A DNA stretch of 64,000 nt from Bacillota bacterium (GCA_017577405.1 PIUA01000027.1:1-64000), one strand, 5' to 3'; shown: positions 34,045 to 42,818, numbered from the stretch's first letter. The notes: generated by a model not told the origin, from the letters alone. Numbers and translations are program-made.

Positions 34045-34226
34045 GCTCCCCACCACCGTTACCGCCGGGAGAGGCCCGCGCCGAGCGCCCTCGCCCCTTG
34101 GCACGTGTTGCAGTGTAGCCGATTCGCCACGAAGGGCGGCTCCCCTTCCCGAAGTTGGCAACGGCCCGGTGGTGGCCGCCCAGGTGGCAAGGCCCTTTCC
34201 GCCTGGCCCCGCCGGCCGCCAGCCGA

Positions 34227-34255
34227 TTGCCCCCCTCCTTTCCCTGTGCTAGAAT
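34227..34255 (+). promoter_or_regulatory. Sigma-70 promoter of the hpt-guaA-his operon
   Basis: TTGCCC (34227-34232), 17-base spacer, TAGAAT (34250-34255). Start of transcription would be about 20 bases before the TTG start codon of hpt. I see no other promoter-like element until after hisF/I/E. Confidence 0.65.
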
Positions 34256-34282
34256 GGGGACAACCTTCGTGGGGGGTCCGCC

Positions 34283-34831
34283 TTGGATTCGGATATCAGG
34301 GAGATTCTGGTCGACGAGCAGCAGATCGCCCGCCGGGTGAAGGAGCTGGGGGAGGAGATCAGCCGGGATTACGCTGGCCGTCCCCTGGTCCTGGTCTGCA
34401 TCTTGCGCGGGGCCGTGGTCTTCATGGCCGATCTGTTGCGCGCCATCACCATTCCGGTCACCATCGACTTCATGGCCATTTCCAGTTACGGGAACAACGT
34501 TCGCAGCAGCGGCGTGGTCCGGATCCTGAAGGACCTGGATGGGAGCATCGAGGGGAAGGATGTCCTGATCGTCGAGGACATCATCGACTCGGGGCTCACC
34601 TTGGCCTACCTCCTGGAGAACCTCCGCTCCCGCCGGCCCAACTCCTTGGAGGTCTGCGTCCTCCTGGACAAGCAGGTGCCCCGGAAGGCGTCCCTGCCCA
34701 TCCGCTATACAGGCTTCACCATTCCCGATGCCTTCGTGGTGGGGTACGGCCTGGACTACGCGGAGAAGTACCGGAACCTGCCCTACGTGGGCATCCTCAA
34801 GCCTGAGGTCTACTCGGAGGTTCAGTCCTGA
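34283..34831 (+). CDS. hpt: Hypoxanthine phosphoribosyltransferase
   Basis: 182 residues, TTG start with GGGGGG upstream. Salvages hypoxanthine and guanine with PRPP to IMP and GMP in the cytosol. The PRPP-binding motif is VLIVEDIIDSGLTL. CILRGAVVFMADL, the flexible-loop SSYGNNVRSSG, and FVVGYGLDYAEKYRNLPYVG at the end are HPRT signatures. Its stop overlaps the guaA start (TGATG), tying salvage to GMP synthesis. Confidence 0.94.
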   Translation: MDSDIREILVDEQQIARRVKELGEEISRDYAGRPLVLVCILRGAVVFMADLLRAITIPVTIDFMAISSYGNNVRSSGVVRILKDLDGSIEGKDVLIVEDIIDSGLTLAYLLENLRSRRPNSLEVCVLLDKQVPRKASLPIRYTGFTIPDAFVVGYGLDYAEKYRNLPYVGILKPEVYSEVQS

Positions 34832-36399
34832 TGGGTCCTGCCTGTGGGGAGGCGGCCGCGGCCCGGGCGGAGCGGGTCCTGGTTCTGGACGTGGGGGGGC
34901 GGGCGGCCTCCCTCATCGCCCGCCGGGTCCGGCAGGCCCAGGTCTACTCCCAGGTGGTGCCGGCCAGCACACCGGCGGCGGAGCTCCTGGCCCTTCAGCC
35001 CAAGGGGCTGATCCTGGCCGGCGAGGCCGGGCTGGAACCCGACTCCGACACGGTCCGTCTCGACCCCGAGCTCCTGAGCTCGGGTCTTCCTCTTTTGGCC
35101 ATCGGGGCCGGGCTTCTGGCCGTGCTCCGGGAGCTGGGCGGCGGGCTGGAGGCGGCCGGCGGACTGGACGGGCCGCAGCCTGTGCGGATCCTCCATGGGT
35201 CCGACCTCCTCCACGGCCTGGAGCCCGACGAACCGTGGACCGTTCCCGTGATGCCCGCTGGCCAGCGGATTGTGCCGCCCCCGGGGTTGGAGGTGATCGC
35301 CACCGCCGGGGACCGACCCGTCGCGTTCCGCCACCGGGAGCGGCCCTTCTTTGGGCTGGCCGTCCACCCTGGAAGGCTCGCTGAGCCCCCAGGGGAGAGC
35401 CTCCTCCGCAACTTCCTCTTCCGGGTCTGCGGCCTTCAGGGCCGCTGGCAGATGCGGGCCTACCTGGAGGAGCAGGTGGCCGCCCTGCGGGCGCGCATCG
35501 GGGGGGAACGGGTCATCCTCGGCCTGAGCGGCGGGGTGGACTCGACGGTCACCGCCGCGCTCCTCCACCGGGCGGTGGGGGACCAGCTCACCTGCATCTT
35601 CGTGGATCACGGCCTCCTCCGGGAAGGGGAGGTGGAGGCGGTCCGGGAGGCCTTCCGGTTCCTGGGGGACCGGCTGGTGGTGGTGGACGCGGCCCAGCGG
35701 TTCCTGGCCCGCCTCGCGGGGGTGACCGATCCCGAAGAGAAGCGCCGCCGGATCGGCAACGAGTTTATCCGGGTCTTTGAAGAGGAAGCGCGGAAGCTGG
35801 GGCCCGTCCGGTTCCTCGCCCAAGGGACCATCTACCCGGATGTCATCGAAAGCGGCGGGCCCGGCGGGAAGGACGGCCCGGTCATCAAGAGCCACCACAA
35901 TGTGGGCGGCCTGCCGGAGCGCTTGGCCATGGAGCTGGTGGAGCCCCTGCGGGAGCTCTTCAAGGATGAGGTGCGGGAGCTGGGCCGGGAGCTGGGCCTG
36001 CCCCCGGCGCTGATCGACCGCCACCCCTTCCCCGGTCCGGGGTTGGCGGTGCGGATCGTGGGGCCGGTGGAGCCCCAGGCGCTGGCCATTGTCCGCCGGG
36101 CCGACGCCATCGTGCGGGAGGAGCTGGAGAGGGCCGGCCTCCTCCAGGACGTGTGGCAGGCCTTCGCCGTGTTGACCCCCATCCGGACGGTGGGGATGCG
36201 GGACGGCCAGCGGACCTACGGCTCCCTGGTGGCGGTCCGGGTTGTCCACAGCGTCGATGCCATGACGGCGACCTGGGTGCCCCTACCCCACGAGGTGCTG
36301 GCCCGGATCTCGAGCCGGATCACCGACGAGATCCCGGAGGTCAACCGGGTGGTGTACGACATCACCTCCAAGCCGCCCGGGACCATCGAGTGGGAGTAA
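34831..36399 (+). CDS. guaA: GMP synthase with degenerate glutaminase domain
   Basis: 522 residues. The C-terminal ATP-pyrophosphatase and dimerisation domains are intact: LGLSGGVDSTV with SGGVDS at 233-238, IFVDHGLLREGE, RRIGNEFI, IKSHHNVGGLP, HPFPGPGLAVRI and the terminal VVYDITSKPPGTIEWE. They make GMP from XMP. The N-terminal class I amidotransferase domain (15-200) keeps its fold, but the nucleophile motif GICYGMQ reads AIGAGLL (Gly at 92 for Cys). MSHGD reads MPAGQ. FHPE reads VHPG, so His179 is kept and Glu is lost. Glutamine hydrolysis is therefore not expected; free ammonia or another glutaminase must supply nitrogen. Confidence 0.93.
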   Translation: MGPACGEAAAARAERVLVLDVGGRAASLIARRVRQAQVYSQVVPASTPAAELLALQPKGLILAGEAGLEPDSDTVRLDPELLSSGLPLLAIGAGLLAVLRELGGGLEAAGGLDGPQPVRILHGSDLLHGLEPDEPWTVPVMPAGQRIVPPPGLEVIATAGDRPVAFRHRERPFFGLAVHPGRLAEPPGESLLRNFLFRVCGLQGRWQMRAYLEEQVAALRARIGGERVILGLSGGVDSTVTAALLHRAVGDQLTCIFVDHGLLREGEVEAVREAFRFLGDRLVVVDAAQRFLARLAGVTDPEEKRRRIGNEFIRVFEEEARKLGPVRFLAQGTIYPDVIESGGPGGKDGPVIKSHHNVGGLPERLAMELVEPLRELFKDEVRELGRELGLPPALIDRHPFPGPGLAVRIVGPVEPQALAIVRRADAIVREELERAGLLQDVWQAFAVLTPIRTVGMRDGQRTYGSLVAVRVVHSVDAMTATWVPLPHEVLARISSRITDEIPEVNRVVYDITSKPPGTIEWE

Positions 36400-36420
36400 A
36401 CAAGGATCGAGTGGGAGCAA
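36385..36420. repeat. Short tandem duplication across the guaA stop and hisZ leader
   Basis: ATCGAGTGGGAGTAA (36385-36399) and ATCGAGTGGGAGCAA (36406-36420), 14 of 15 bases identical, 21 bases apart. The first copy encodes the conserved IEWE end and stop of guaA. The second copy, with its stop changed, supplies the TGGGAG ribosome-binding site of hisZ. Confidence 0.7.
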
Positions 36421-36423
36421 CTG

Positions 36424-37767
36424 GTGAGCACGGAGGCCCCATCCTTCAATCGCCCGCGCATGCCCCGGGGCGTGCGCGACCTCCTTCCCGGCGAGCTCCG
36501 GGAGCTGAAGGCCCTGGAAGAACGGCTCCTCGAGGTCTTCAGCCTCTGGGGCTACCAGCCGGTCCGGACCCCTTCCTATGAATTTGAGGAAGCGCTGCTC
36601 CGGGCGGCTCCCCAGGACGACCTGTCGGGCTGGCACCAGCGCCTCTTCCGCTTCTCCGACCGGGAAGGGAACGGGCTCGCCCTGCGACCGGACATGACCA
36701 CACCCATCGCCCGCCTGGTGGCCGGACGGCTGCGGCGGGCGCCCTTGCCTCTGCGCCTCTGTTACGCCGAGAACGTCTTCCGCTACGAAGAACCCCAAGC
36801 TGGCCGGAGCCGGGAGTTCCGCCAGGCGGGGGTGGAGCTGATCGGCAGCCCCTACCCCGAGGCCGACGCGGAGGTGGTGGCCTTGGCCAGCCGCCTGCTG
36901 GAGGGGCTGGGGCTCCGGAACTTCCGCCTGGAGATTGGCCACGTGGGCTTCGTCCAGGGAGTGCTGGAAGGGCTGGGCCTGGGCCCGGAGATGGAACGGC
37001 TCCTCCGGCGGACCCTGCAGCTCCGGGATTACGTCGCCTACCAACGGCTCGTCACCTCCGCCCCCCTGCCCGACGGTCTGCGGGAGGGGCTCCTCCGGCT
37101 CCCCTCCCTCCGGGGCGGAGGCGAGGTGCTGGACCGGGCCCGGGAACTGGCCCGGACGCCCCAGGCCCAGGCCGCCCTGGCCAACCTGGAGGAGATCTGG
37201 CAGCTCTCGCGGGCCCACGGCGTGGGGGCGCACGTCAAGCTTGATCTGGCCCTGGTCCGGGATGTGAGCTACTACACGGGCATGGTGCTGGAGGGCCTGG
37301 TGGAGGATGTGGGCTACCTCTTGGTGACCGGGGGGCGGTACGACGACCTGGTGGCCCGGTTCGGCCGGCCCTTGCCCGCCACCGGTTTTGCCGTCGGGTT
37401 GGAGCGGCTCCTGCTGGCGCTGGAGCGCCAGGGTGTCTGGGGCCTGCCCCCCGCCTCAGGCCCCCTCTTCATCACCTTTGACCCCGCCCGGCGGGAGGAG
37501 GCGCTGGCGGCGGCCGCCCGGCTCCGGGAGGGGGGCTGTCCCGTCGAAGTCGAGGTCTCCCGCCGGGACGAGGTGGCCCAGCGAGGCTACGCCCGCCAGA
37601 GGCGGGTGCGGCTCTGGGCCCGCTTCCTGGAGGGTGAGCGGGGCATGGTCCGCGTGGAGCCGCTGGATGACGAGGCTGGCTCGAGGGTGAAACCCGTGGC
37701 CGAGTGGGTGGCCGAGGTGCTCCGAGCCCGGGAGGAGGGGGTGACCGCCGGTGGACGGGCGCGCTGA
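36424..37767 (+). CDS. hisZ: ATP phosphoribosyltransferase regulatory subunit HisZ
   Basis: 447 residues, GTG start. A histidyl-tRNA synthetase-like fold without tRNA charging that complexes with short HisG and gives histidine feedback. GVRDLLPGELRELKALEERL, FRFSDREGNGLALRPDMTTP and FRYEEPQAGRSREFRQAGVE are class II motifs 1 and 2. The C-terminal anticodon-binding-like part (RREEALAAAARLREGGCPVE) is present, somewhat longer than in many HisZ. The adjacent 229-residue HisG, which needs HisZ, confirms the assignment over hisS. Confidence 0.9.
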   Translation: MSTEAPSFNRPRMPRGVRDLLPGELRELKALEERLLEVFSLWGYQPVRTPSYEFEEALLRAAPQDDLSGWHQRLFRFSDREGNGLALRPDMTTPIARLVAGRLRRAPLPLRLCYAENVFRYEEPQAGRSREFRQAGVELIGSPYPEADAEVVALASRLLEGLGLRNFRLEIGHVGFVQGVLEGLGLGPEMERLLRRTLQLRDYVAYQRLVTSAPLPDGLREGLLRLPSLRGGGEVLDRARELARTPQAQAALANLEEIWQLSRAHGVGAHVKLDLALVRDVSYYTGMVLEGLVEDVGYLLVTGGRYDDLVARFGRPLPATGFAVGLERLLLALERQGVWGLPPASGPLFITFDPARREEALAAAARLREGGCPVEVEVSRRDEVAQRGYARQRRVRLWARFLEGERGMVRVEPLDDEAGSRVKPVAEWVAEVLRAREEGVTAGGRAR

Positions 37768-38440
37768 ACCCCCAGCGCCGGGCCCGGCGCCCAGGGGCCG
37801 GCCCATCACCCTCGCCCTGCCCAAGGGTCGCCTCCTGGAGGAGGCGGCGCCCCTCCTCGCCCAGGCGGGCTTGCCCGCGCCGGACGACCCGGGCCGGCAA
37901 CTCCGGGTGGAGAAGGACGGCTGGGTCTACCTCCTGGTCCGCCCCGCGGACGTGCCCACCTACGTGGAGTACGGCGCCGCGGACCTGGGGCTGGTGGGGA
38001 AAGACGTCCTCCTGGAGCAGGAGCCGGCGGTGGCCGAGGTGGCCGACCTGGGCTTCGGCGCCTGCCGGTTGGTGGTGGCCGTCCCGGAAGGATCGGCCAT
38101 CACGGAGATCGACGAGCTGGACTTCCACTCCCGGGTGGCCACCAAGTACCCCCGCATCGCGGCCCAGTTTTTCGAGGAACAGGGTTTGGCTGTTGAACTG
38201 ATTACCCTGAAAGGATCCATCGAGCTGGCGCCGGCCATGGGGCTGGCCGATGCCATCCTGGACCTGACCCAGACGGGCCGGACCCTGGAGGCCAACCGGC
38301 TCCGGGTGATCGCCCAGGTGGCCGAGAGCACCGCCCGACTCATCGCCAATCCGGTCCGCCTCCGGCTGCGGGAGGCGGAGCTGGCCCCCTGGCTGGCCCG
38401 GATCGAGGCGGCCGCCCGCGGAGGAGGGGAGCAGCCGTGA
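37751..38440 (+). CDS. hisG: ATP phosphoribosyltransferase, short form
   Basis: 229 residues, without the C-terminal ACT-like domain of long HisG. First step of histidine synthesis: PRPP plus ATP. ITLALPKGRLLEEAAPLLAQ at the start, DLGLVGKDVLLE, and the PRPP loop ELAPAMGLADAILDLTQTG. GTG start within the end of hisZ (17-base overlap) and GTGA overlap with hisD, so all three are coupled. Confidence 0.95.
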   Translation: MDGRAEPPAPGPAPRGRPITLALPKGRLLEEAAPLLAQAGLPAPDDPGRQLRVEKDGWVYLLVRPADVPTYVEYGAADLGLVGKDVLLEQEPAVAEVADLGFGACRLVVAVPEGSAITEIDELDFHSRVATKYPRIAAQFFEEQGLAVELITLKGSIELAPAMGLADAILDLTQTGRTLEANRLRVIAQVAESTARLIANPVRLRLREAELAPWLARIEAAARGGGEQP

Positions 38441-39837
38441 GCCTTTTGGAACGGTGGGAGAGCTGGAACACGTCTTGGGATCGCCTGGTGGCCGCCCTTC
38501 GGCGGCCGCCTTTGGAGGCGCTGGCCCGCCAGCCCCTGCCCGGCGGGGAGGAGCTGTTCGGCCGGGCGGTCACCACCCAGGAGGGGGTCCGGGCCATCCT
38601 GGATGAGGTGCGAGACGAAGGGCTGCCCGCCCTCCTCCGCTGGACGGAGCGGTTGGACGGGGCCCGGCTGGGGCCTGAGGCCGTATGGGTCTCGCCGGAC
38701 GAGCTGGAGGCGGCCCGGCGCCAGGTCTCCCCGGCCCTGCTCGCCCGCATCAGGCTGGCCAAGGAACGGATCGAGGCCTTCCACCGGGCCGAGCCGGTGG
38801 CCCGCTCCTGGCACCAGGTGGATGAGACGGGGCTCCTCTTGGGCCAGCAGGTCCGGCCTGTCCGGCGGGCGGGGCTCTACGTGCCGGGTGGCCGGGCGCC
38901 TCTTTTCTCCAGCCTCCTCATGGGGGCGGTCCCCGCCCGGGTGGCGGGGGTGGAGGAGATCATCGTCGCCACCCCGCCCCGGCCCGACGGGAGCATCCAC
39001 CCGGCCATCCTGGCCGCGGCTGCGGAAGCGGGGGTCACCCAGATCCTCCGGGCAGGCGGGGCCCAAGGGGTGGGCGCGCTGGCCTATGGCCTGCCCGGGG
39101 TGCTGGAGCCGGTGGAGCTGATCGTGGGGCCGGGCAACCTCTTCGTCACCCTGGCCAAGCGGGAGGTCTTCGGCCAGGTGGGCATCGACGGGCTCCCCGG
39201 TCCCAGCGAGGTGCTGGTGGTGGCCGACGACGGGGCCAACCCCCACTGGGTGGCCGCCGATCTTCTTGCCCAGGCGGAGCACGATCCCCAGGCCTCCGCG
39301 GTTCTCATCACCCCCAGTGCGCCCCTCCTGGAGGCGGTGGAGGGCGCCCTTCGCCGGCAGCTGGCGGAACTCCCCGCCCCCAACGGGGCGGTGGCCCGGG
39401 AGGCCCTCCAGCGCTGGGGGAAGGCCCTCCTCTGCCGGGACCTGGAGGAGGCCGTCACCTGGGCGGGGCGCCTCGCGCCCGAGCACCTGGAGCTGGCCGT
39501 TGCCGACCCCTGGCGCTGGGTGGGGATGGTGGAGTCGGCGGGGGCCATCTTCCTAGGCCACTGGTCGAGCGAGCCCCTAGGCGACTACCTGGCGGGGCCG
39601 GACCATATCCTGCCCACCAACGGCGCGGCCCGGTTCAGCTCGGGCCTGAGCGTCCAGACCTTCCTCAAGCGGACCAGCCTGGTGGCCTACACCCGGGAGG
39701 CCCTCCGGCGGGATGGGCCCCCGGTGGTCCAGCTGGCCCGGGCCGAGGGGCTGGAGGCTCACGCCCGGGCAGTGGCCCTCCGCCTGGAGGCCCAGGGGGT
39801 GGCGGGCGAGGCCCAGGAAAAGGAGGCGGAAGGATGA
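38437..39837 (+). CDS. hisD: Histidinol dehydrogenase
   Basis: 466 residues, slightly longer than usual because of an N-terminal extension of about 30 residues (LLERWESWNTSWDRLVAALR). Oxidises histidinol twice to histidine with NAD and zinc. RAGLYVPGGRAPLFSSLLMG, QAGGAQ-like block (RAGGAQGVGALAYG), VELIVGPGNLFVTLAKREV, AEHDPQASAVLI and HILPTNGAARFSSGLSV contain the zinc and catalytic residues. GTGA overlap with hisG and ATGA overlap with hisB. Confidence 0.95.
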   Translation: MSLLERWESWNTSWDRLVAALRRPPLEALARQPLPGGEELFGRAVTTQEGVRAILDEVRDEGLPALLRWTERLDGARLGPEAVWVSPDELEAARRQVSPALLARIRLAKERIEAFHRAEPVARSWHQVDETGLLLGQQVRPVRRAGLYVPGGRAPLFSSLLMGAVPARVAGVEEIIVATPPRPDGSIHPAILAAAAEAGVTQILRAGGAQGVGALAYGLPGVLEPVELIVGPGNLFVTLAKREVFGQVGIDGLPGPSEVLVVADDGANPHWVAADLLAQAEHDPQASAVLITPSAPLLEAVEGALRRQLAELPAPNGAVAREALQRWGKALLCRDLEEAVTWAGRLAPEHLELAVADPWRWVGMVESAGAIFLGHWSSEPLGDYLAGPDHILPTNGAARFSSGLSVQTFLKRTSLVAYTREALRRDGPPVVQLARAEGLEAHARAVALRLEAQGVAGEAQEKEAEG

Positions 39838-40547
39838 GGGAGACCGGGCGGGAGCCGGCCCGCCAGGCGGCCTACCAGCGGGCGACCCGGGAGACCCAGA
39901 TCCGGGTGGTCCTCAACCTGGACGGCAAGGGTAAGGCGGCCGTCACCACCGGGGTGGGCTTCTTCGACCACATGCTGGAGAGCTTCGCCCGGCACGGGCT
40001 CTTTGACCTGACGGTGGAGGCCCAGGGGGACCTCCACGTGGACGCGCACCACACCGTGGAGGATGTGGGCCTCTGCCTTGGGGAGGCCTTCCGCCGGGCC
40101 GTGGGGGAGGGCCGGGGGATCCGGCGGTTCGGCGAGGCGACCATCCCCATGGATGAGGCCCTGGTCCGGGCGGTGGTGGACCTGTCGGGCCGGCCGTACC
40201 TGGTCTGCCGCCTGGCCTTGCAGGGGCCCCGGCTGGGGACCATGGAGACCCAGCTGGTGCCCGAGTTCTTCCGGGCCCTGGCCACCCGGGGCGGCTTCGC
40301 CCTCCACATCCACCAGCTGGAGGGGGAGAACGACCACCACGTGGTGGAGGCGGCCTTCAAGGCCGTCGCCCGGGCCTTGGACCAGGCGACAGGCTTGGAC
40401 CCTCGGGTGGAAGGGGTGCCCTCCACCAAGGGGCGCCTGGTGGACGACGAGGAGGCGGGTGGCCTTCCAGGCCCGGCCCCAGCCGCTGGTTCCCAACCGG
40501 CACCGGAGTCCCATCCCGGGGCGGGGGGTGGGGGCCCGTGGAGCTGA
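39834..40547 (+). CDS. hisB: Imidazoleglycerol-phosphate dehydratase
   Basis: 237 residues. Dehydrates imidazole glycerol phosphate; manganese enzyme. TGVGFFDHMLESFARHGLFD, HHTVEDVGLCLGEAF and HHVVEAAFKAVARAL contain the paired His metal sites. The normal end of the family (GVPSTKG) is reached about 38 residues before the stop; the rest is a Pro/Gly/Ala-rich tail that overlaps the hisA start. The phosphatase domain of enterobacterial HisB is absent. Confidence 0.94.
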   Translation: MRETGREPARQAAYQRATRETQIRVVLNLDGKGKAAVTTGVGFFDHMLESFARHGLFDLTVEAQGDLHVDAHHTVEDVGLCLGEAFRRAVGEGRGIRRFGEATIPMDEALVRAVVDLSGRPYLVCRLALQGPRLGTMETQLVPEFFRALATRGGFALHIHQLEGENDHHVVEAAFKAVARALDQATGLDPRVEGVPSTKGRLVDDEEAGGLPGPAPAAGSQPAPESHPGAGGGGPWS

Positions 40548-41278
40548 TCCCCGCCATCGACCTGCGGGAGGGCCGGGTGGTCCGGCTGGTCCAGGGGGCG
40601 TTCCACCAGGAGCACCGCTACCCCCTGGACCCGGTGGAGGCGGCCCGCCAGTGGGTGGCCGCGGGGGCCCAGCGCCTCCACCTGGTGGACCTGGACGGCG
40701 CCCGCTCAGGCGCGGCTCCCGGCGCCACGCCCAACGGCCAGGCGGTCGCCCGGGTCTGCCAGGCGGTGGCGGTGCCCGTCCAGCTGGGCGGGGGCATCCG
40801 GAGCCTGGAGGCGGCCCAGGCGGCCCTGGCCCTGGGGGTGGAGCGGGTCATCTTGGGGACGGTGGTGGTCCGGGCGCCCGAAAGGGCGGCCCGGATCCTT
40901 GAGGCCCTGGGCGGCCGGGCGTGGGTCTCCCTCGACCTGCGGGAGGGCCGGCTGGCGGTGGCCGGCTGGGAGGAGGAGGGGGAGCAGGACGGCCTGGCCA
41001 TCGCCCGCTGGGCGCGCGAGGCGGGGGCCGGGGGCCTGGTGGTGACCGCGGTGGGGCGGGATGGGACCCTGGCCGGGCCCGATCTGGAGACCTTGAGGCC
41101 GTTTTTGGGTTTGGGGCTGCCTGTTGTGGCGGCGGGTGGGGTGGGCCGGTTGGAGCACCTCCGCCAGCTGAAAGCCCTCGAACCTATGGGCCTCACCGGT
41201 GTCATTGTGGGGCGGGCGCTTTACGAGGGCTGCTTGACCTTGGAGGAGGCCCTGGAGGTGGTGGCCGGTGCGGGTTAA
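40538..41278 (+). CDS. hisA: Phosphoribosylformimino-5-aminoimidazole carboxamide ribotide isomerase
   Basis: 246-residue TIM barrel; GTG start inside the end of hisB. Amadori isomerisation of Pro[23 protein letters not shown] holds the first catalytic Asp, [11 protein letters not shown] and [14 protein letters not shown] the N-terminal phosphate site, [13 protein letters not shown] the second Asp, [15 protein letters not shown] and PVVAAGGVG the C-terminal phosphate site. It overlaps the following hisF part by 11 bases. hisH, usually next to hisA, is not present. Confidence 0.95.
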   Translation: MELIPAIDLREGRVVRLVQGAFHQEHRYPLDPVEAARQWVAAGAQRLHLVDLDGARSGAAPGATPNGQAVARVCQAVAVPVQLGGGIRSLEAAQAALALGVERVILGTVVVRAPERAARILEALGGRAWVSLDLREGRLAVAGWEEEGEQDGLAIARWAREAGAGGLVVTAVGRDGTLAGPDLETLRPFLGLGLPVVAAGGVGRLEHLRQLKALEPMGLTGVIVGRALYEGCLTLEEALEVVAGAG

Positions 41279-42818
41279 GCGGGTCATCCCCTGCCTCGAT
41301 GTGGCGGGCGGCCGAGTGATGAAGGGGGTCCACTTCGCCAACCTGCGGGATGCCGGGGACCCGGTGGAGCTCGCCCTGCGCTACGACCAGGCGGGCGCGG
41401 ACGAGCTGGTCTTCCTCGACATCTCCGCCACCCCGGAGGGCCGGGCCACCCGCCTCGACTGGGTCCGGGCGGTGGCTCAGAAGCTCTCCATCCCCTTCAC
41501 CGTGGGCGGCGGCATCAGCAGCTTGGAGGCCATCGAGGCGGTGCTCCAGGCGGGCGCCGACAAGGTGGTCCTCAACACCGCGGCGGTGGCCCAGCCGGTT
41601 CTGGTCCGGGAGGCGGCTGAGCGCTTCGGCAGCGCCCGGATCGTCGTCGCCATTGACGCCCGGCGGGTGGCCGGCGGGGATCGGGACGGGACGCCCCGGT
41701 GGGAAGTGGTCACCCACGGGGGACGGGAGGCTGCGGGGCTGGAGCCCGTCGCCTGGGCCCGGGTGGTGGAGGCGCTGGGCGCGGGCGAGATCCTCCTCAC
41801 CAGCATGGATGCCGACGGGACCCAGGCCGGCTACGACCTGGAGCTGACCCGGGCGGTGGCCCGGGCGGTCCGGATCCCTGTCATTGCCTCGGGTGGGGCG
41901 GGGACCTTGGAGCACCTCCGGGCGGCCCTTCAAGAGGGGGAGGCGGACGGGGTCCTGGCCGCCTCCATCTTCCACGACGGACGGCACACGGTGGCCGAGG
42001 CCAAGGCGTACCTGGCCCAGGCGGGGGTGCCCGTTCGTCACGGGATCCCTTCAACGGAGGAAGGGTTGGCCGGCGGGCTCCGCTTCGGGCCCGACGGGTT
42101 GATCCCGGTGGTGGTCCAGTCGGCTGGCGAGGACCAGGCGGTCTTGATGCTGGCCTACATGAACCGGGAAGCCCTCCAGAAGACCCTGGCCACGGGCACC
42201 ACCTGGTTTTGGAGCCGCTCCCGCCAGGAGCTCTGGCCCAAGGGGGCGACCTCAGGCAACCGCCAGCGGGTGGTGGAGGTGCGGGCCGATTGCGACCGGG
42301 ACGCCCTTCTGGTCCGGGTGGCCCAGGAGGGCACCGGCGCCTGCCACACCGGGGCGTGGAGCTGCTTCCACCAGCCCCTCCCGACCCCAGCGCAAGAGGG
42401 GGAGGCCGGTCCCGAGGAGGCCAGGGGGGCTGGGGACCCAGGGACGGCTGGCGTCGGAACTCCCGACGGGGCTCGGGGCGCGGCCGAAGGCCCCTTGGCT
42501 TCCGGGCCCGTCACCCTGCCGCGGCTTCTGGAGGTGGTCCGGGACCGCCAGGCCCGGCCCCGCCCCGGCTCCTACACCACCTACCTCTTCGAGCAAGGCC
42601 TGGACAAGATCCTGAAGAAGGTGGGCGAGGAGGCGACGGAGGTGGTGGTCGCCGCCAAGAACGGCGACCGGGACGGGCTGGTGGGCGAGATCGGCGACCT
42701 CCTCTACCACCTGGCCGTCCTCATGGTGGAGCGGGGGGTGGGCCTGGAACAGGTGGAGGCGGAGCTTACCCGCCGCCACGGCCCAGACCGGCCACCGCGG
42801 CCGCCCCGGCCCCGCTGA
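41268..42818 (+). CDS. hisF: Trifunctional HisF-HisI-HisE fusion
   Basis: 516 residues in one uninterrupted frame. Residues 1-258 are HisF, the cyclase subunit of imidazole glycerol phosphate synthase: Asp11 in VIPCLDV, Asp130 in VVAIDARRV, and the ammonia-gate residues Arg5, Glu46, Lys99 all conserved. Residues about 270-385 are HisI, PR-AMP cyclohydrolase ([39 protein letters not shown]). A Gly/Ala/Pro linker of about 38 residues leads to HisE, PR-ATP pyrophosphohydrolase ([34 protein letters not shown]). HisIE fusions are common; joining HisF in front is not usual. Tail overlaps the convergent gene by 53 bases. Confidence 0.92.
   Translation: MRVKRVIPCLDVAGGRVMKGVHFANLRDAGDPVELALRYDQAGADELVFLDISATPEGRATRLDWVRAVAQKLSIPFTVGGGISSLEAIEAVLQAGADKVVLNTAAVAQPVLVREAAERFGSARIVVAIDARRVAGGDRDGTPRWEVVTHGGREAAGLEPVAWARVVEALGAGEILLTSMDADGTQAGYDLELTRAVARAVRIPVIASGGAGTLEHLRAALQEGEADGVLAASIFHDGRHTVAEAKAYLAQAGVPVRHGIPSTEEGLAGGLRFGPDGLIPVVVQSAGEDQAVLMLAYMNREALQKTLATGTTWFWSRSRQELWPKGATSGNRQRVVEVRADCDRDALLVRVAQEGTGACHTGAWSCFHQPLPTPAQEGEAGPEEARGAGDPGTAGVGTPDGARGAAEGPLASGPVTLPRLLEVVRDRQARPRPGSYTTYLFEQGLDKILKKVGEEATEVVVAAKNGDRDGLVGEIGDLLYHLAVLMVERGVGLEQVEAELTRRHGPDRPPRPPRPR

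Noticed and set aside
36424-37767. Histidyl-tRNA synthetase (hisS)
   Set aside because: The fold is the same, but the gene directly precedes a short HisG that requires HisZ and lies within the his operon.
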